Shown: positions 4,664 to 6,195 of the stretch, piece by piece
Layout: the number at the start of each line of letters is the position of its first letter
Numbering within the stretch: the stretch's first letter is position 1
Translations under genes and position numbers: made by a program
Assembly: GCA_011365025.1 (NCBI GenBank)
Contig: RDOF01000032.1
Span: 25,459-31,653 of the forward strand
Direction of reading: 5' to 3'
Origin: Candidatus Thorarchaeota archaeon
Lineage (GTDB): Archaea > Asgardarchaeota > Thorarchaeia > Thorarchaeales > Thorarchaeaceae
Length of the DNA: 6,195 nt
Notes under the pieces: model-generated
What the model saw: the letters and a program-made list of their open reading frames with translations, nothing else
What the model was told of the DNA's origin: nothing
The model's database searches: none

Positions 4664-5671
4664 ATGAAGGTTCTATTGACTGGAGCTACTGGCTTCATCG
4701 GACGCAGACTCGCTGCAAGGCTGGTGCAGGAGAACCACGAAGTTACAGCACTCGTGCGGAACTCGAGCAATAGAAGTGGCTTGCCCGAAACAACTACGTT
4801 CGTCGAAGGCGATATGCTTGATGAGCGGTCTCTGGAAGGCGCTGTTGCAGGACAAGATGCAGTTATTCATCTTGCCGCATATTTTGACTTTTACCCAAGC
4901 GATGAAGAGCTAATGTTCGAAACGAATGTTCAGGGAACCAAGAACCTTGTGAACGCTTGTTTGGGTACTACTGTAGAGCGCTTCGTATACTGCTCATCAA
5001 CTGAAGCTATTGGCCCTGTGAGGTTTCCACCCGGCACTGAAGACACAGAGCTGCGGCCAAATTACGCATATGGCGAAAGCAAGATTCTTGCAGAAACCGC
5101 CATCAAGGAAACCTGCAAAGATACAGAGCTGAACTACATAATCCTGCGACCTACTGGTATTTTTGGAGAAGGCGATTTCTATGTTATGTTTGAGATCATA
5201 AAGGAGCTTTACCGAGAGAGGATTCCTGCATTACCATCAAACTTGGAATCAGAATTCATGTTCCTATATGTTGATGACGTTGTGGAGGGATTCGTTGCTG
5301 CAGTTGGCTCCAAATCTGCTTTGAACACCACCATTATTCTCTGTCCAGATGAGCCTATGAGCTGGCGTGAGCTGGTTGAGCTCGTTACAACACATCTAGG
5401 TGTGGCGTCACCTCGCCTTCGAGTTCCAAAGGCTATGGCAAAAGCAGGAATGGTACTGCTTAGTCCCCTAAGGAGAAGAGATTCAAAGCTAGGCAGGCAT
5501 TCGTTCTTCTGGAATCCCAAGGCAGTCGATGATATTTTTGCGGAACGTGTTTACACAAATGAAAGAGCAAAACGACTACTTGGATGGTCCCCCAGAAACT
5601 CAATGCAAGATGGGCTTGCTAAAACAATGGATTGGTATTTGGAAAATGGTCATCTCAAGAAGGAGGATTGA
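4664..5671 (+). CDS. NAD(P)-dependent epimerase/dehydratase (extended SDR family)
   Basis: This 335-residue extended short-chain dehydrogenase/reductase is probably cytosolic. The N-terminal Rossmann fold has the TGATGFIG glycine motif (6-13), a GDMLD segment (49-53) and HLAA (69-72). The active site shows SST (111-113) and the catalytic pair Y136-x3-K140 in YGESK, followed by LRPTGIFG (161-168). The C-terminal half binds the substrate and ends in the LGWSP and GLAKTMDWYLENG pattern seen in dihydroflavonol-reductase-, HpnA- and 3-beta-hydroxysteroid-dehydrogenase-like members. This suggests a small-molecule ketone/alcohol or isoprenoid substrate as readily as a nucleotide sugar, and I cannot choose between them. 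ATG 4664 puts the glycine motif at the expected distance from the N-terminus. It is followed after 3 bp by the permease gene, whose SD lies within its last codons, so the two are probably co-transcribed. Confidence 0.88.
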   Translation: MKVLLTGATGFIGRRLAARLVQENHEVTALVRNSSNRSGLPETTTFVEGDMLDERSLEGAVAGQDAVIHLAAYFDFYPSDEELMFETNVQGTKNLVNACLGTTVERFVYCSSTEAIGPVRFPPGTEDTELRPNYAYGESKILAETAIKETCKDTELNYIILRPTGIFGEGDFYVMFEIIKELYRERIPALPSNLESEFMFLYVDDVVEGFVAAVGSKSALNTTIILCPDEPMSWRELVELVTTHLGVASPRLRVPKAMAKAGMVLLSPLRRRDSKLGRHSFFWNPKAVDDIFAERVYTNERAKRLLGWSPRNSMQDGLAKTMDWYLENGHLKKED

Positions 5672-5674
5672 CGC

Positions 5675-6195
5675 TTGGATCCCCTTCTCGGTTTCCTACT
5701 GGTTATTCTCCCAATATCTCTTGCCTTTGTAATGTTGCTCTTTCTCCATAAGGCAGCTGACACAACAGGCGTTGTCGTCTGGCTAGTCACAGTTGCTATT
5801 GCAGTGCTTGCTTTTCAGACTGATATTGGAGTTGTTCTTATTGCAAGCCTCGCAGGTATCATCAACTCATTTCCTATTTCAATGATGGTCCTTACATCAA
5901 TTTTGATGATGACATGGATGCAAGAAACCGGTGCACTACAACGGATGATTGTCTTCTTCAAGACTCTCGGAGGTGGCAGTCAACCTATGCAGATTCTCGC
6001 AATTAGCTTTGGCCTTGGGCTTTTCCTTGTTGGTATCGGAGCCACTCCTGTTTCCATGCTTCCACCGGTCATGCTTGCTCTCGGCTATTCTCCACTTGTT
6101 GCAGTGGCCCTTCCTGCAATTGGCTATGACCCACTCACGACTTATGCACTACTTGGAGTACCAGTGGTTGTGTTTCAAGGACAATATAGCCAGTG
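5675..6195 (+). CDS. L-lactate permease (LctP/LldP) family transporter, 5' part
   Basis: This is the first 173 residues of a multi-spanning membrane protein cut by the window edge; full-length family members are around 500 or more residues. The start is TTG at 5675, preceded by a perfect AGGAGG 8 nt upstream inside the end of the epimerase gene. The protein begins MDPLLGFLLVILPISLAFVM, a first membrane helix. Further hydrophobic segments lie at about 33-47, 52-64, 69-81 and 106-125. GIGATPVSMLPPVMLALGYS (120-139), then VALPAIGYDPLTTYALLGVP, matches the conserved core of archaeal members of the lactate permease family (PF02652). These import lactate or glycolate, usually with protons. Substrate specificity cannot be told from this portion. 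Confidence 0.88.
   Translation, partial: MDPLLGFLLVILPISLAFVMLLFLHKAADTTGVVVWLVTVAIAVLAFQTDIGVVLIASLAGIINSFPISMMVLTSILMMTWMQETGALQRMIVFFKTLGGGSQPMQILAISFGLGLFLVGIGATPVSMLPPVMLALGYSPLVAVALPAIGYDPLTTYALLGVPVVVFQGQYSQ

Overview
The window looks like a stretch of an archaeal chromosome. Three things suggest this: AT-rich TATA-like elements about 25 bp from the inferred transcription starts, an archaeal-type HTH regulator with a C-terminal cysteine cluster, and IscS/IscU proteins that resemble (from memory) the unusual Archaeoglobus fulgidus pair. Shine-Dalgarno-like sites are present and non-ATG starts (TTG, GTG) are frequent. An uncultured lineage such as an Asgard archaeon or a relative is possible, but I cannot fix the taxon from the sequence. 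No rRNA, tRNA, CRISPR array or transposon was seen.

Layout. The left edge (1-178) is mostly non-coding, with at best the first few codons of a minus-strand gene. From 3732 down to 179, five genes run on the minus strand in this order: a Cys-cluster HTH regulator (3732-3286), an IscS/NifS-like cysteine desulfurase homologue (3271-2057), an ACR3-type arsenite efflux permease (1985-933), an ArsR-family repressor (943-653, overlapping the permease gene) and an IscU Fe-S scaffold (550-179). From about 3821 rightwards, three genes run on the plus strand: a class III (SIRT5-like) sirtuin (3821-4600), an extended-SDR NAD-dependent epimerase/dehydratase (4664-5671), and the start of an L-lactate-permease-family transporter (5675 to the window end). 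The two blocks diverge from a compact promoter region at about 3733-3820.

How the genes may work together. The HTH regulator, IscS and IscU look like an archaeal iron-sulfur assembly unit with its own Fe-S- or metal-sensing regulator. The ACR3-ArsR pair is a standard arsenite efflux/repressor cassette with its own TATA box and candidate operator, sitting between iscS and iscU. The standout is the IscS homologue. Position 202, where the lysine that binds PLP normally sits (SxHK motif), is histidine, and several other PLP-pocket residues are changed, yet the sulfur-carrying cysteine loop is intact. I recall an A. fulgidus IscS that lacks this lysine (Asp instead) and still forms a complex with IscU, sharing cluster ligation through its mobile cysteine. 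This protein appears to be a more divergent member of that group, with an added Asp/His-rich C-terminal tail that could bind metal. The plus-strand genes appear unrelated in pathway: protein deacylation, nucleotide-sugar or small-molecule redox, and organic acid transport.
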